Of a stretch of DNA of 64,000 bases, positions 1-8,809 are shown piece after piece. Each line of letters opens with the position of its first letter. Position 1 is the stretch's first letter. This stretch comes from Coriobacteriia bacterium. GTDB taxonomy: Bacteria; Actinomycetota; Coriobacteriia; WRKU01; WQUG01. The notes under the pieces were generated by a model that did not search any database, was not told the DNA's origin, and saw nothing but the letters and a program-made list of their open reading frames with translations. Location of the stretch: NCBI GenBank assembly GCA_009779855.1, contig WRBC01000006.1, positions 58,679 to 122,678 on the forward strand, given 5' to 3'. A program made the translations under genes and the position numbers.

Positions 1-69
1 CAATTTTACTAGAGTCATAGACGTGCAACAATAAGGAGTACTGTCACAAAAGTTCACAATATGCGGTGG

Positions 70-873
70 TTAATCCCGAGCTTTGCCCACTGTTAATGCG
101 TAAACAGTGTATTCCTCTATACCATCAATACCTAACGCCTCATCGCAGGCACTCTGGTCATATGCAGCTAAACAGCAACTGCCCAGACCCATTGAGGCTG
201 CGCTAAGCATAAGGTTCTGCCCCAAGTGCCCTAGGTCAATTAGCATGACCCTGTGTGACGCAGTCGAGTAACGCCATTCGGCACGGTAGGCACTACAGGT
301 TACAAGGATGACCGCTGCAGCACGTGCGGCCCACTTTTGTCCTGCCATCATATAAGACATTTTTCCTGTATAGCCCTCGGCATCATCTGCGATGTCACCA
401 ACACGAGCAATGGCAACCTGCTTCTGTCCTACATTCTTAAGGGGCAGATAAAGATAGCTTCCCGAATCAATACCCTCAACATTGCGCACAGAAACATACA
501 GGTTAAAGGGGTGGCGCGCACCGCCACTCGGACTAGGTCTTAAGGTTGCTGCATCGTTTGGACCACGAAAGTCCTGGATTCCAATGGCACTCCAAAGCAT
601 AAAGGCAAGCTGTGCTTGAGTCATAGGCACATCAAAATAGGCACGCTTGCTACGGCGCACATCCAGTAGTTCTGTGTAGCTGTTACGCGATGTCACCCCA
701 TCAAAAGGTGGTAGCGTGACAATTTTGTCTGCTTCCTGCTGCCCTGTAATCAGTTTTGCATGCGACGGATGGGATAGTCCCTTTTTCTGATCGCTCTCAT
801 CCATGGCACCTTCAAATGGTGGACAGTGCATAAATCTTCGATTATTAAGTATCTGAGTTTGCAGTTCGCTCAT
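70..873 (-). CDS. SagB/nitroreductase-family FMN oxidoreductase
   Basis: The 267-residue protein has the nitroreductase fold signature of the SagB/ThcOx branch. RRSKRAYFDVPMTQAQL (about residues 73-89) is the usual N-terminal FMN-contact segment, SPSGGARHPFNLYV (about 113-126) is the conserved Ser/Gly/Arg/His core, and GLGSCCLAAYD near the C-terminus matches the second flavin-binding part. Such proteins are cytosolic flavoenzymes; some oxidise azolines in peptide natural products, but many stand-alone copies have no known substrate. No cyclodehydratase or precursor peptide gene is seen here, so a general nitroreductase-like role is as likely. The first 60 residues are an extension with two similar LPPFDG/CPPFEG stretches. 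The gene lies about 46 bp downstream of another minus-strand gene. Family assignment is good; the substrate is unknown. Confidence 0.8.
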   Translation of the reverse strand: MSELQTQILNNRRFMHCPPFEGAMDESDQKKGLSHPSHAKLITGQQEADKIVTLPPFDGVTSRNSYTELLDVRRSKRAYFDVPMTQAQLAFMLWSAIGIQDFRGPNDAATLRPSPSGGARHPFNLYVSVRNVEGIDSGSYLYLPLKNVGQKQVAIARVGDIADDAEGYTGKMSYMMAGQKWAARAAAVILVTCSAYRAEWRYSTASHRVMLIDLGHLGQNLMLSAASMGLGSCCLAAYDQSACDEALGIDGIEEYTVYALTVGKARD

Positions 874-919
874 TAATCTTCCCTATCTTTGTCCTAGGTA
901 TCCTTTTGATAATCCGGTG

Positions 920-1591
920 TTAGTAAATGGAGCTCTCCCCTACTTCAAAACACCAATAGATGCCCGCTATCCCATCAAGAGGCTCATTGAGTGTTGTCAG
1001 CACAATAAGCGCATCTGCAACCTCACCACTATCATCGTAGAATAATAAGGTTATCCGATAAGTGTCGCCTGGGGCAATTACTCCTGACACTTCAGCATCC
1101 TGCTGGTTCTTAGCAGCATCTTCCCCCCATGAGTCCCAGGTATATTTAAGCTTTGCTCCTTTTGAGCAAAACGCAGACCAAGTAGCGTCCATAGGCAAAG
1201 TCACCGTTTCGTCAGAATTGTTAGCAATCTCTATGTCAACACTGGCTGCCGCTTCGGGGTCGCGGATAGCGGCTCCACTAGGACGAACATCGAAACTCAC
1301 GCCTTCAAGGGATATAGGTTTACCTAAAGTTGCCGTCATTCCGTCGGCAGGTATTTCTGATTTGATCAAATCACGCAATTTCCCATCATGCTGAGGGGAA
1401 TAGTTAGAGCTTGCAAGAGTCTGCACAACATCATCTTGCATGGCGATACAGTCTGCCTCAGTTTTAATGACACCATAATTATGTGCGGCAAAACTACCTA
1501 AGAGCAGAACTGCCACAGCACAACAGGCTAAAAAGATTACCGACACACCAAGAACAATAAAAAGAACTGATCCTTTTTTGTGTCCGCCCAT
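920..1591 (-). CDS. Hypothetical membrane-anchored extracytoplasmic protein
   Basis: I do not recognise this 223-residue protein. Residues about 8-32 form one strong hydrophobic segment after a short positive N-terminus (MGGHKKG), which suggests an N-terminal membrane anchor with the rest outside the cell. The remainder is acidic. The stretch with VDIEIANNSDETVTLP followed by a Trp-rich strand region and VIAPGDTYRITLLFYDD resembles the beta-sandwich layout of DUF4352-like extracytoplasmic domains, but this is only a resemblance. An AAAGG ribosome-binding site lies about 8 bases before ATG at 1591. It is divergent from the NIF3-like gene at 1797. Confidence 0.65.
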   Translation of the reverse strand: MGGHKKGSVLFIVLGVSVIFLACCAVAVLLLGSFAAHNYGVIKTEADCIAMQDDVVQTLASSNYSPQHDGKLRDLIKSEIPADGMTATLGKPISLEGVSFDVRPSGAAIRDPEAAASVDIEIANNSDETVTLPMDATWSAFCSKGAKLKYTWDSWGEDAAKNQQDAEVSGVIAPGDTYRITLLFYDDSGEVADALIVLTTLNEPLDGIAGIYWCFEVGESSIY

Positions 1592-1738
1592 GATTGATAC
1601 CTTTCCTCGTAGGTATCTTCCCCATTACAAGAATAACTCTTTTTACATATATTTGCCACATTTGTTTCAAAATATTTTCACATTCATGAAAAGTCTCAAG
1701 TTAATGAGTCAAGGAGGCACGAACAGAAGTTGGAAGGG

Positions 1739-1744
1739 TATAAT
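1739..1744 (+). promoter_or_regulatory. Candidate -10 box for the NIF3-like gene
   Basis: A perfect TATAAT lies about 50 bases before the start codon in the divergent intergenic region. The hexamer 17 bases upstream does not resemble TTGACA, so only the -10 element is convincing. Confidence 0.45.
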
Positions 1745-1796
1745 AGCTGAGTTCAAGAAGAAAAACTAAAACTGAGACACAAAGGGAGTGATTGCC

Positions 1797-2750
1797 TTGA
1801 AGCTAGGAGAACTGTTTGATCTAGCAATTAAGCGCGGCATTGAACATGACCCCCGCGGCAAAAAAGCTGTGGATAGAGTACTACGCTTAGCTAAAGAAGA
1901 ATTTGAAGCTCTTGATGATGACAAAAAGAAAGAATTTGACCAGGATAAGTTGCAAAACCCTTATACCGATTCAAAGATTCTTACGGGTGACCTCGACCGC
2001 AAGATTAAAGGTCTCATTATTGGTGTAGACATGGAGGTCGGAGAAGTCTTACTAGCTGACCGTCTACGTGAAAAGGGTGAGGATATTGACCTGATCTGGT
2101 CACATCACCCAGAAGGAAAGGCACTTGGTGGCCTGGCAGAACTGATGAAGATGCAAGAAGATCTTCTTAGTGACTTAGGACTACCTATCTCAGCAGCCGA
2201 AGGACTTATGGCAAAGCGCATCAGCGAAGTCGATCGTTCCATATGGCCTGTTAACCACAACCGTGCCGTAGATGCTGCAGAGTTGCTAGACTTTGCAATG
2301 CTTAGTGTTCATACCCCCACTGATAATATGGTTGCAACTTTCCTACAGAAGCTCATGGATAAAAAGAAGCCAGAAACTCTGGGGGACATTGTTAAAGAAC
2401 TGAAAGAGATTCCTGAGTACGCACGCCAAATCGAAAACAACGCAGGACCTAAGATTCTTCTAGGTAGCGATAAGATGCGCGCGGGCAAAATTGTTGTAGA
2501 TATGACAGGCGGAACCAGCGGATCGGAAGATGTGTACGAACGCCTAAGTCGCGAAGGGGTAAGCACCATAATCTGCATGCACATCCCAGAATCACACCGC
2601 AAAAACTGCGAGAAGAATAATATTAACGTGATAATCGCAGGTCATATTGCCAGTGATGCTGTAGGCATGAACTTACTTATGGATGAGATTGAAGCAAAGG
2701 GCGTGAAGGTATACTGCTGTAGTGGCTTCTATCGCCACAAGCGCAACTAG
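1797..2750 (+). CDS. NIF3-like metal-binding protein (NGG1p-interacting factor 3 family)
   Basis: The central and C-terminal parts read as a NIF3/DUF34-type protein. KIKGLIIGVDMEVGEVLLAD is followed by DLIWSHHPEG, the HH-containing metal site, and near the end by IICMHIPESHRKN and NVIIAGHIASDAVGMN, the second metal-ligand region. These proteins bind two metal ions; their physiological role is unsettled. Two starts are possible. GTG at 1788 would overlap the only ribosome-binding site (AAGGGAGTG, 1782-1790), whereas TTG at 1797 lies about 8 bases after it and gives the natural N-terminus MKLGELFDLA, so TTG is chosen. A perfect palindrome lies 90 bp downstream. The gene stands alone. Confidence 0.75.
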   Translation: MKLGELFDLAIKRGIEHDPRGKKAVDRVLRLAKEEFEALDDDKKKEFDQDKLQNPYTDSKILTGDLDRKIKGLIIGVDMEVGEVLLADRLREKGEDIDLIWSHHPEGKALGGLAELMKMQEDLLSDLGLPISAAEGLMAKRISEVDRSIWPVNHNRAVDAAELLDFAMLSVHTPTDNMVATFLQKLMDKKKPETLGDIVKELKEIPEYARQIENNAGPKILLGSDKMRAGKIVVDMTGGTSGSEDVYERLSREGVSTIICMHIPESHRKNCEKNNINVIIAGHIASDAVGMNLLMDEIEAKGVKVYCCSGFYRHKRN

Positions 2751-2840
2751 TGGAACGAGCTTACACGGATTACACAAATCCAAGGGACAACCCCTTAGCC
2801 TGACAGAAACAGTCAGTCAAGCCAATAATAGCGCTATGCA

Positions 2841-2870
2841 AATCGGGACTTCGTTAACGAAGTCCCGATT
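2841..2870. terminator. Perfect 30-bp palindrome, probable terminator
   Basis: The 30 bases are their own reverse complement. As RNA they would form a 13-bp stem closed by a TTAA loop. It lies between the convergent NIF3-like gene and the DUF4349 lipoprotein gene. The plus-strand run after it (TTTCAATT) is only weakly T-rich and the minus-strand side has no T-run, so termination may be weak or the site may do something else. Confidence 0.5.
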
Positions 2871-2894
2871 TCAATTACTGAAAAATCCTTCACT

Positions 2895-3953
2895 CTATAT
2901 CGAGTCATCTGCTTTAGGCTGACTGTAATTTTGATGCGCTGCAGTCGCCATAGCTTTCTTCTTTTTATAGCGACGTAAAACTACCACAAGAACGACCGCA
3001 GGAATCCCCAGGAAGACTAGGGCAAAAGGAAGTACCGCAATAAGTACAAGAGCTATCCCTTGAACGAAATTGCCAAACGCCTCCAACGAAGCAGTAAAAG
3101 TGTGTCCTGCACGAGCAAGAAAGCCTTCTTCTGCTGGTGGAGTAATAGTTTGGACTTCTGTAAGCGTGACAGTAACAGTGCTCATCGCCGCAAGGTCTTC
3201 CGTCATAAGGTTTTGACCTCTTAGGCGCTCGATGTCGGTACGAACTTCTGAAATCCTGTCTCGAATTTCAAAAAGATCGCTCATATCAACCGCTCTTTCC
3301 ATGAATTCGAGCAATTCGGCCTCTTCGGCCTCTAATATCTTGATACGAGCTTCGTTATCAAAAAAGGTATCTGTAACATCGTCCCCTGTTTTAGAGAGCG
3401 AAAGCAGATTACCTTGCTCTGTTATACCCTCTACGAAGCCCTCAAACTTATCCTGAGGAACACGAAGTACGGCGCGATAAGTGCGTAAGTTATTCTCGCT
3501 ACCATCCCCTGTTAGTTCAGAGTCTTGAGTATGTCCACCAGCTTCTGATAGAGCCGACTCAATGCCTGCTTTGGACTGATCAAAGTTCTTGGTTTCTAGT
3601 CTTGCCTCTGCAAAGAAGATGAGCATTCGATTTTGCTCTGTCTCCCCCCGAGGAGCAGGCAAGGAATCTTCTGCGTCCTCCGAAGTCTCTGGCAAAGGTG
3701 AACTTCTCACGTCGATGTCTGAAGTATCCAATTCGGCCTCTTCACCATCAAAACTTCTGTACGCAAGATTCCTTGAGCCCCCTATGCCCAAGGTGGCACT
3801 ATCTTCTGCCACAAACTCTTTCTCTGTTTGGGTTGTTTGGGGTTCAGATAGGGTTGTAACCTCTGCTGCACTGTCATCTGACGCACAACCAATCACTGCG
3901 GTTAATGCAAAAAGCATTAAGAGTACTGCAAGAACTACTGGTATTTTTCTCAT
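2895..3953 (-). CDS. DUF4349-domain lipoprotein
   Basis: With the chosen start (MRKIPVVLAVLLMLFALTA) the protein has 352 residues and a lipoprotein signal ending in VIGC, so it should be lipidated and sit on the outer face of the membrane. The start at 3953 is preferred to a longer reading frame because GGGAGG lies 8-9 bases before it and the signal peptide then starts at the N-terminus. The middle shows the DUF4349 pattern: ARLETKNFDQSKAGIESAL, then a coiled-coil stretch rich in E and R (EAEEAELLEFMERA to RTDIERLRGQN). A C-terminal hydrophobic segment (FVQGIALVLIAVLPFALVFL) is followed by RRYKKKK, which gives a second membrane anchor. Function is unknown; family members are typical lipoproteins of Firmicutes and Actinobacteria. 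Confidence 0.75.
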   Translation of the reverse strand: MRKIPVVLAVLLMLFALTAVIGCASDDSAAEVTTLSEPQTTQTEKEFVAEDSATLGIGGSRNLAYRSFDGEEAELDTSDIDVRSSPLPETSEDAEDSLPAPRGETEQNRMLIFFAEARLETKNFDQSKAGIESALSEAGGHTQDSELTGDGSENNLRTYRAVLRVPQDKFEGFVEGITEQGNLLSLSKTGDDVTDTFFDNEARIKILEAEEAELLEFMERAVDMSDLFEIRDRISEVRTDIERLRGQNLMTEDLAAMSTVTVTLTEVQTITPPAEEGFLARAGHTFTASLEAFGNFVQGIALVLIAVLPFALVFLGIPAVVLVVVLRRYKKKKAMATAAHQNYSQPKADDSI

Positions 3954-4077
3954 AATTTGGCCTCCCGTATGCAGTCTAACATAAGAAATCATTGTAGAGG
4001 CCTCAGAAAGCGTAGCTCACTTTGAGCACACTGAAGCCTCTACATATAATACGATTTAGGAGTCCAACAGGTTGCAG

Positions 4078-5547
4078 CTACCCTTTCGAAGTAGTGCTTT
4101 TTGGTAAAGCTTCACTATCGTTATCGAAATCATCGCCACCTTTAGCCTTCTTGTGGTTGTAGTACAGCATTCCTATAGCCATTACCACAGCAAAGAAAAG
4201 CAAGAAGAACAGCGCAGCACCTGCTTGAGTATAGAAAACGGCATAAATCAAGAAAGATGCACCTAGAGTCGCTGCTGCAGGGGCAACAAAACGATTAAAC
4301 CATCCCAATTCCTTGCCTTTGATCATAACCATGATAAAGACGGGAATCAGAAAGCTGTTTAGGGTAATAGGCACTAATCCTGCGATATCAAAGGTTGCTA
4401 CTCTGCCACCGCTAACCCAGTTAAAGAAGTCTCCGTACCAACCAGTGAAATTCGCACCCCAGGCTACCATCCATGCAGCAACAGCCAACAAGAACAAGGT
4501 TGCTGAATTATTGGGCATGTTTGTCACACGATCAACCTGTGAAAAGAGATCTGGGTTGAAGCCTTTTTTCTTTGTTGCAAGGGCATAGAATGTCTTTTGT
4601 CCACCAATCATGAGCCCATTAAGTGTGCCTAGGCAAGATATGATTACAAAAACGAAGAGTAGCGTTCCTGCTGCCTCATGGAACAAGGTTTCAAAGGCAG
4701 TTCGTACTCCACCAGCACCTGCAATCTGGTCAAGAGGCGCAGAACCAAAAATCCCCACAAAATACGATACATAGATAGCAATAATCACCAACATACCGCC
4801 AACAAGAGCAATCGGTAGATTGCGCTTAGGATTCTTCACTTCACTTGCAATGTTAAGCACAGCTTCCCAGCCAATATAGGCAAATATCGTTGCGATCAAA
4901 GCAACGAAGAAGGGATTTGTTGCCAGGTATCCTACGGCATCTGGAACGTAGGCTGAGACCTCCCTCATGTTGTCTATGGTTGTACCATTTACCAGACCCA
5001 TGATAGTTCCCACAACACCCATGATAATCAAAGGTATTACCTTAAGAACAGCACATGATACATGGAAGCGTGATGCAAGTTTTGGGCTTAGTACCGTCAT
5101 GGCATAGATTGCGACCAAGTAGAACAGGGCCAACATGTATGTATAACCGCTAAAAGCCGCCTCAGTTTCAGGTACCCATTGAAAAAGTACCACGGTAAAA
5201 CGAGCCGAAATCCAGGCTAAAATTCCTGTGAGTGACGGGAAAAAGATAGTTGCCAGAAACCATCCAAAGGCATAACCGTATCTTCTGCCTACTAGATGCT
5301 CTGAGAGGCCTACAAGTCCTGCCTGCTCAGGGTTCCTAACAGCAAGAGTCGAAAATACGTAAGCAATGATGAGGGTGATAAGACCACCAACAATCCACGC
5401 GGCAACTCCTGTCCACATATCCGATCCAACAGCTTCGAGAATTACTTCGTTACGGAAGAAAATTCCACTACCGATTACGGTTCCGGTAACCATTGCAAAG
5501 GTCATCAAGAGTCCGTATTTTCGCTTTAACTGATTCGAGTTCTCCAT
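4078..5547 (-). CDS. APC-superfamily amino acid permease
   Basis: This 489-residue protein has about twelve hydrophobic segments. It opens with the helix-1 signature of the amino acid-polyamine-organocation family: GTVIGSGIFF (about residues 22-31) is the GSG(I/V)F substrate-carboxylate loop. FAYIGWEAVLNIASEVKNPKRNLP (about 222-245, shown here only as the FAYIGWE and EVKNPKR parts of the family signature) marks helix 6 and the following loop. It should import or exchange an amino acid across the cytoplasmic membrane. The substrate cannot be read from sequence. AGGAG lies 6 bases before ATG. A terminator-like hairpin upstream (5632-5655) separates it from the small ORF. Confidence 0.85.
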   Translation of the reverse strand: MENSNQLKRKYGLLMTFAMVTGTVIGSGIFFRNEVILEAVGSDMWTGVAAWIVGGLITLIIAYVFSTLAVRNPEQAGLVGLSEHLVGRRYGYAFGWFLATIFFPSLTGILAWISARFTVVLFQWVPETEAAFSGYTYMLALFYLVAIYAMTVLSPKLASRFHVSCAVLKVIPLIIMGVVGTIMGLVNGTTIDNMREVSAYVPDAVGYLATNPFFVALIATIFAYIGWEAVLNIASEVKNPKRNLPIALVGGMLVIIAIYVSYFVGIFGSAPLDQIAGAGGVRTAFETLFHEAAGTLLFVFVIISCLGTLNGLMIGGQKTFYALATKKKGFNPDLFSQVDRVTNMPNNSATLFLLAVAAWMVAWGANFTGWYGDFFNWVSGGRVATFDIAGLVPITLNSFLIPVFIMVMIKGKELGWFNRFVAPAAATLGASFLIYAVFYTQAGAALFFLLFFAVVMAIGMLYYNHKKAKGGDDFDNDSEALPKSTTSKG

Positions 5548-5631
5548 GTTTTCTCCTGCCTTACTTATCTTTCTTCATCTCGCCTACATGCACCTGCTCT
5601 TTGCAAAAACTTGCTTACTCCACCGTAAAAT

Positions 5632-5655
5632 AAAAAAGACCCCGATTTCGGAGCC
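5632..5655 (-). terminator. Rho-independent terminator
   Basis: Read on the minus strand, GGCTCCG pairs with CGGGGTC (two G-U pairs) around a short AAAT loop and is followed at once by TTTTTTATTTT. It lies just after the small minus-strand ORF at 5691-5816 and before the permease start, so it most likely ends transcripts entering from above 5700. Confidence 0.65.
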
Positions 5656-5690
5656 TTGACTTAGTAACTAAGATCTTTCTAGCGTTTGGG

Positions 5691-5816
5691 CTAGGCTCCA
5701 CTTTCAACACGACCGATGAGGACCAGGACGAGGCCAATAATCACGACAATAAGACCGTTTGCGCGGCCTGCAGTCGTAGGTAGTGGAAGGTGATATGTCT
5801 TAGTTATCTTTTTCAC
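5691..5816 (-). CDS. Small single-span membrane ORF with LPTTA sortase-like tail (possible gene remnant)
   Basis: A 41-codon frame starts at GTG 5816 and reads MKKITKTYHLPLPTTAGRAN, then a hydrophobic span rich in I, V and L (about residues 21-36), then GRVESGA and TAG. LPTTA followed by a membrane span and an Arg closely resembles the LPxTG cell-wall sorting tail, with Ala in place of Gly. The frame is closed upstream by TAG five codons earlier, there is no clear ribosome-binding site, and a good terminator follows. It could be a very small membrane protein, or the surviving 3' end of a lost surface-protein gene. No matching N-terminal part is seen in the 150 bp upstream. Confidence 0.4.
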   Translation of the reverse strand: MKKITKTYHLPLPTTAGRANGLIVVIIGLVLVLIGRVESGA

Positions 5817-5886
5817 AGTGGATAGAGTCTAGCATAGAAATTTTTACGTACTGCTATTTTTTTCAAAAAACTTTAGCTGAATGAAG

Positions 5887-5955
5887 TGAACGGTAGCGGA
5901 GTGAGCAGAAAGTTCGCTTGCGAAACTTTCCGAACGAAGCGCACTGTAGACGAAG
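5887..5955. repeat. Intergenic modular hairpin repeat, copy C
   Basis: The central hairpin GAAAGTTCGC-TT-GCGAAACTTTC (5908-5930) is flanked by AACGGTAGCGGAG on the left and CGAACGAAG on the right. The same flank plan surrounds different hairpins at 39212-39342. It sits between uvrB and the small ORF. It resembles REP-type intergenic elements; no function is visible. Confidence 0.5.
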
Positions 5956-5965
5956 TCAATGGTAG

Positions 5966-8089
5966 TTATTTCCGCTTAAATTGCTTCCTGCGACGAGACT
6001 TTGCATGTGCAGAGCCCTTTCTTGCCCCTGTTCGCAATTTAGAGATGATCTCCCCCTCTTCGCTTTCCTCTAGCTCTGCCCTTAGCTTAACAATCTGGTC
6101 ACGCAAGCGCGCCGCCTGTTCAAAATCTAACCCTGTGGCTGCTGTATGCATCTCTTCTTCCATGGCAGCAAGGATGCGCATACCTTCATCCTTAGGAAGT
6201 TTTGCGAGCTCTTTAACGGCATCCTTGACGTCAATACCTTCCTCTTCCCCATCTTGGATAAAGCTAGAGATATCTGCAACCGCACGGCGTACGGTATGTG
6301 GTTCAATGCCATGCTCTTCGTTATAGGCTAACTGGATTTCCCGGCGACGCTCAGTTTCTTCAATAGCTTTGCTCATAGAATCAGTTGTACGATCTGCATA
6401 CATAAGCACGCGCCCACTAACATTTCGTGCCGCGCGTCCAATTGTCTGTATCAGAGACCTGAAATTGCGCAGGAAACCTTCTTTGTCTGCATCAAGAATA
6501 GCAACCAGTGATACCTCTGGAAGATCGATACCTTCACGCAGTAGATTAATACCTATGACCACATCGATTACCCCTTGACGTAGCTCTCTAAGGATCTCAA
6601 CGCGCTCAAAGGTATAGATGTCTGAATGTAAATAACGTACCTTTATACTGTGTTCAAACATATAGTCTGTCAGGTCTTCTGCCATCTTTTTGGTAAGCGT
6701 CGTTACAAGAACCCGGCCACCCGCTTCGATCTCTTTCTTTACCTCATCAAGTAAGTCATCGATCTGCCCCTGACTGGGGCGCACCTCTACAAGAGGATCA
6801 ACCAGCCCCGTTGGACGAATGATTTGCTCCACAACTTGATCAGAGACACTTAGCTCATAGTCACCCGGAGTAGCAGAAACATAGACAACCTGATTAATTT
6901 TGCGTTCGAACTCGTCACTACGCAATGGCCTATTATCAAGTGCTGTTGGCAAGCGGAAACCATGTTCAACCAGAGTCATCTTACGACTGCGATCGCCCTC
7001 ATACATTCCGCGAATCTGCGGTATCGTTACGTGACTTTCGTCAATAATTAACAAAAAGTCATCAGGAAAATAATCAATGAGTGTTTGGGGAGGGTCGCCT
7101 GAACTACGTCCATCCAGGTGCATCGAGTAATTCTCAATACCTGAACAAAAGCCCATAGTCTCTATCATCTCAAGATCATAAGCAGTACGCATCTTCAGGC
7201 GCTGTTCCTCAAGGATCTTATTTTCTGAGCGGAATTCTGCAAGGCGTTTATCAAGTCCCTCTCGAATCTCTTTAACTGCGCGTTCCAGTTTTTTGCGCTC
7301 AGTTACGTAGTGACTTGCTGGCCATATGGGGAGTTCATTAAATTCACGCAGGACCTCCCCTGTTAAGCGATCAACCTCTGTCAGGCGCTCAACCTCATCA
7401 CCAAAAAGTTCTACGCGATACGGATTGTCCGCATAAGGAGGAAAGATATCAATAACATCCCCTCGCACACGAAACGTGCCACGCTCTGGGGCAAAGTCAT
7501 TACGGTCATACTGAGTTTCAATAAGGTCAGCTATCATTTTGTCGCGGTCATATTGAGTACCGACCTCTAAGAATACCGCCATTCCTGCATAGTCCTGCGG
7601 TGAGCCAATACCATAGATGCAGGATACACTTGCCACGATCACTGTGTCCCGACGAGAGAGCAAGGCCGCAGTCGCTGCATGACGCAATTTCTCGACCTCT
7701 TCATTGATGCTTGCATCCTTTTCAATAAAGGTATCTGATTGAGGCACATACGCCTCTGGCTGATAATAGTCATAGTAGGAAACAAAGTACATGACAGCAG
7801 CATCAGGTAAAAAATCCTTGAGTTCTGCAGCAAGTTGAGCCGCAAGTGTTTTATTGGGCGCCATAATAAGCGTCGGACGCTGAGTCGCCTCAATAAGCTT
7901 AGCCATGGTGAAGGTTTTTCCGCTACCCGTAACTCCGAGGAGCGTCTGCGTGCGTAGACCAGACTCTACCCCTTCGGCGAGCTCTGCAATTGCCCTAGGT
8001 TGGTCTCCTGATGGCTCAAAGGGAGCCTTAACAACAAGGGGATTTGCTGCGAGCGCTCTACTACTGTCTGTTTTTGTGTGTTGCCTCAT
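5966..8089 (-). CDS. uvrB: UvrABC excinuclease subunit B
   Basis: The 707-residue protein is the damage-verifying helicase-like subunit of nucleotide excision repair. It has Walker A GVTGSGKT (52-59), the diagnostic [12 protein letters not shown] beta-hairpin that is inserted between DNA strands, a DESH Walker B box, the helicase motif QTIGRAARN, and a C-terminal UVR domain ([13 protein letters not shown]) used to bind UvrA/UvrC. It is slightly longer than the usual 660-690 residues because of a 15-residue N-terminal and a Lys/Arg-rich C-terminal extension. AGGAAG lies about 6 bases before ATG. It is 40 bp downstream of coaE on the same strand, so the two are probably cotranscribed. Confidence 0.97.
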   Translation of the reverse strand: MRQHTKTDSSRALAANPLVVKAPFEPSGDQPRAIAELAEGVESGLRTQTLLGVTGSGKTFTMAKLIEATQRPTLIMAPNKTLAAQLAAELKDFLPDAAVMYFVSYYDYYQPEAYVPQSDTFIEKDASINEEVEKLRHAATAALLSRRDTVIVASVSCIYGIGSPQDYAGMAVFLEVGTQYDRDKMIADLIETQYDRNDFAPERGTFRVRGDVIDIFPPYADNPYRVELFGDEVERLTEVDRLTGEVLREFNELPIWPASHYVTERKKLERAVKEIREGLDKRLAEFRSENKILEEQRLKMRTAYDLEMIETMGFCSGIENYSMHLDGRSSGDPPQTLIDYFPDDFLLIIDESHVTIPQIRGMYEGDRSRKMTLVEHGFRLPTALDNRPLRSDEFERKINQVVYVSATPGDYELSVSDQVVEQIIRPTGLVDPLVEVRPSQGQIDDLLDEVKKEIEAGGRVLVTTLTKKMAEDLTDYMFEHSIKVRYLHSDIYTFERVEILRELRQGVIDVVIGINLLREGIDLPEVSLVAILDADKEGFLRNFRSLIQTIGRAARNVSGRVLMYADRTTDSMSKAIEETERRREIQLAYNEEHGIEPHTVRRAVADISSFIQDGEEEGIDVKDAVKELAKLPKDEGMRILAAMEEEMHTAATGLDFEQAARLRDQIVKLRAELEESEEGEIISKLRTGARKGSAHAKSRRRKQFKRK

Positions 8090-8129
8090 AAGATGCTTCC
8101 TGTTTTATTCTTGATTTAATATGGAACGC

Positions 8130-8756
8130 CTATCCCTGCAGAGGACTGGCTTCAATCAGTATGCGAACCTCTAAGCGCAAGTCGTCAAGATCATCACAGT
8201 TCTCAATAACTGTATCAGCCTCTGTTTGGTAGGCGCTCATTCGTGGCTGCCTGTCCATGCGACACAACGCATCTTCATAGCTATATCCATCTGCAATTCC
8301 GCGCTCTAGTCGAGTCTCCTTGTCCGCAGTAACTGTCCAGACTATAGTATCTACGCCATCAAATTGGAAGATTTCTGACAGATATACCGTCGGAAAAGGC
8401 AATTCGACTATGGGTAGTTCTCCCGCCTCTAGCGCACGAGCAATGAGCTGACGTGCTGCGGCTATCGTTGGGGGATGAACAAGAGCGTTCAATTGCGCTG
8501 TTGACTGATCATCAGCAAAAGCAAGTTCTGCTAGTGCCACACGATTAAGACTCGCATCATCGTTAAGAACATGATCTCCAAAAGTATCAGCCAATTCATG
8601 CCTTAGGGCCAGATCTTCATTCACAACCTGACGAGACACTTCATCAAGCGCGATAATCGATATTTTCTTGCCTGCACTGCGCAAAGCAGCTGCTACAAGA
8701 TGAGTGACAGTTGTTTTTCCTGAGCCAAAAGGGCCCGTAATTGCGAGAATTTTCAT
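8130..8756 (-). CDS. coaE: Dephospho-CoA kinase
   Basis: This enzyme catalyses the last step of coenzyme A synthesis, phosphorylation of dephospho-CoA. The P-loop GPFGSGKTT follows directly after MKILAIT, and LDEVSRQV matches the D-x-hydroxyl region of the CoA domain. The partner motif of the family, NALVHPPTI, is present, and the C-terminal CRMDRQPRMSAY segment corresponds to the lid Arg region. ATG at 8756 is chosen over an upstream in-frame TTG at 8783, because the family starts just before the P-loop and a perfect TATAAT lies six bases before this ATG, inside the longer frame. The product has 208 residues. uvrB follows. Confidence 0.9.
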   Translation of the reverse strand: MKILAITGPFGSGKTTVTHLVAAALRSAGKKISIIALDEVSRQVVNEDLALRHELADTFGDHVLNDDASLNRVALAELAFADDQSTAQLNALVHPPTIAAARQLIARALEAGELPIVELPFPTVYLSEIFQFDGVDTIVWTVTADKETRLERGIADGYSYEDALCRMDRQPRMSAYQTEADTVIENCDDLDDLRLEVRILIEASPLQG

Positions 8757-8762
8757 ACGTCC

Positions 8763-8791
8763 ATTATAAGACAGATATTTCAATTGAACAA
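8763..8791 (-). promoter_or_regulatory. Promoter of coaE, candidate leaderless start
   Basis: Minus-strand TATAAT (8763-8768) lies 17 bases after TTGTTC (8786-8791), a weak -35. Only six bases (GGACGT) separate TATAAT from the coaE ATG, and no Shine-Dalgarno fits between them, so transcription should start at or next to the start codon. Confidence 0.55.
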
Positions 8792-8809
8792 GTGTACGTA
8801 ACAGGGGAA

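Noticed and set aside
70..873. Azole-peptide biosynthesis locus suggested by the SagB-like protein
   Set aside because: There is no cyclodehydratase, YcaO or precursor peptide gene in the following 5 kb, and only 69 bases are visible on the other side.
5632..5655. Attenuator controlling the amino acid permease
   Set aside because: It is about 85 bases before the permease with no alternative pairing or leader peptide with codon bias; an ordinary terminator for the upstream small ORF is simpler.
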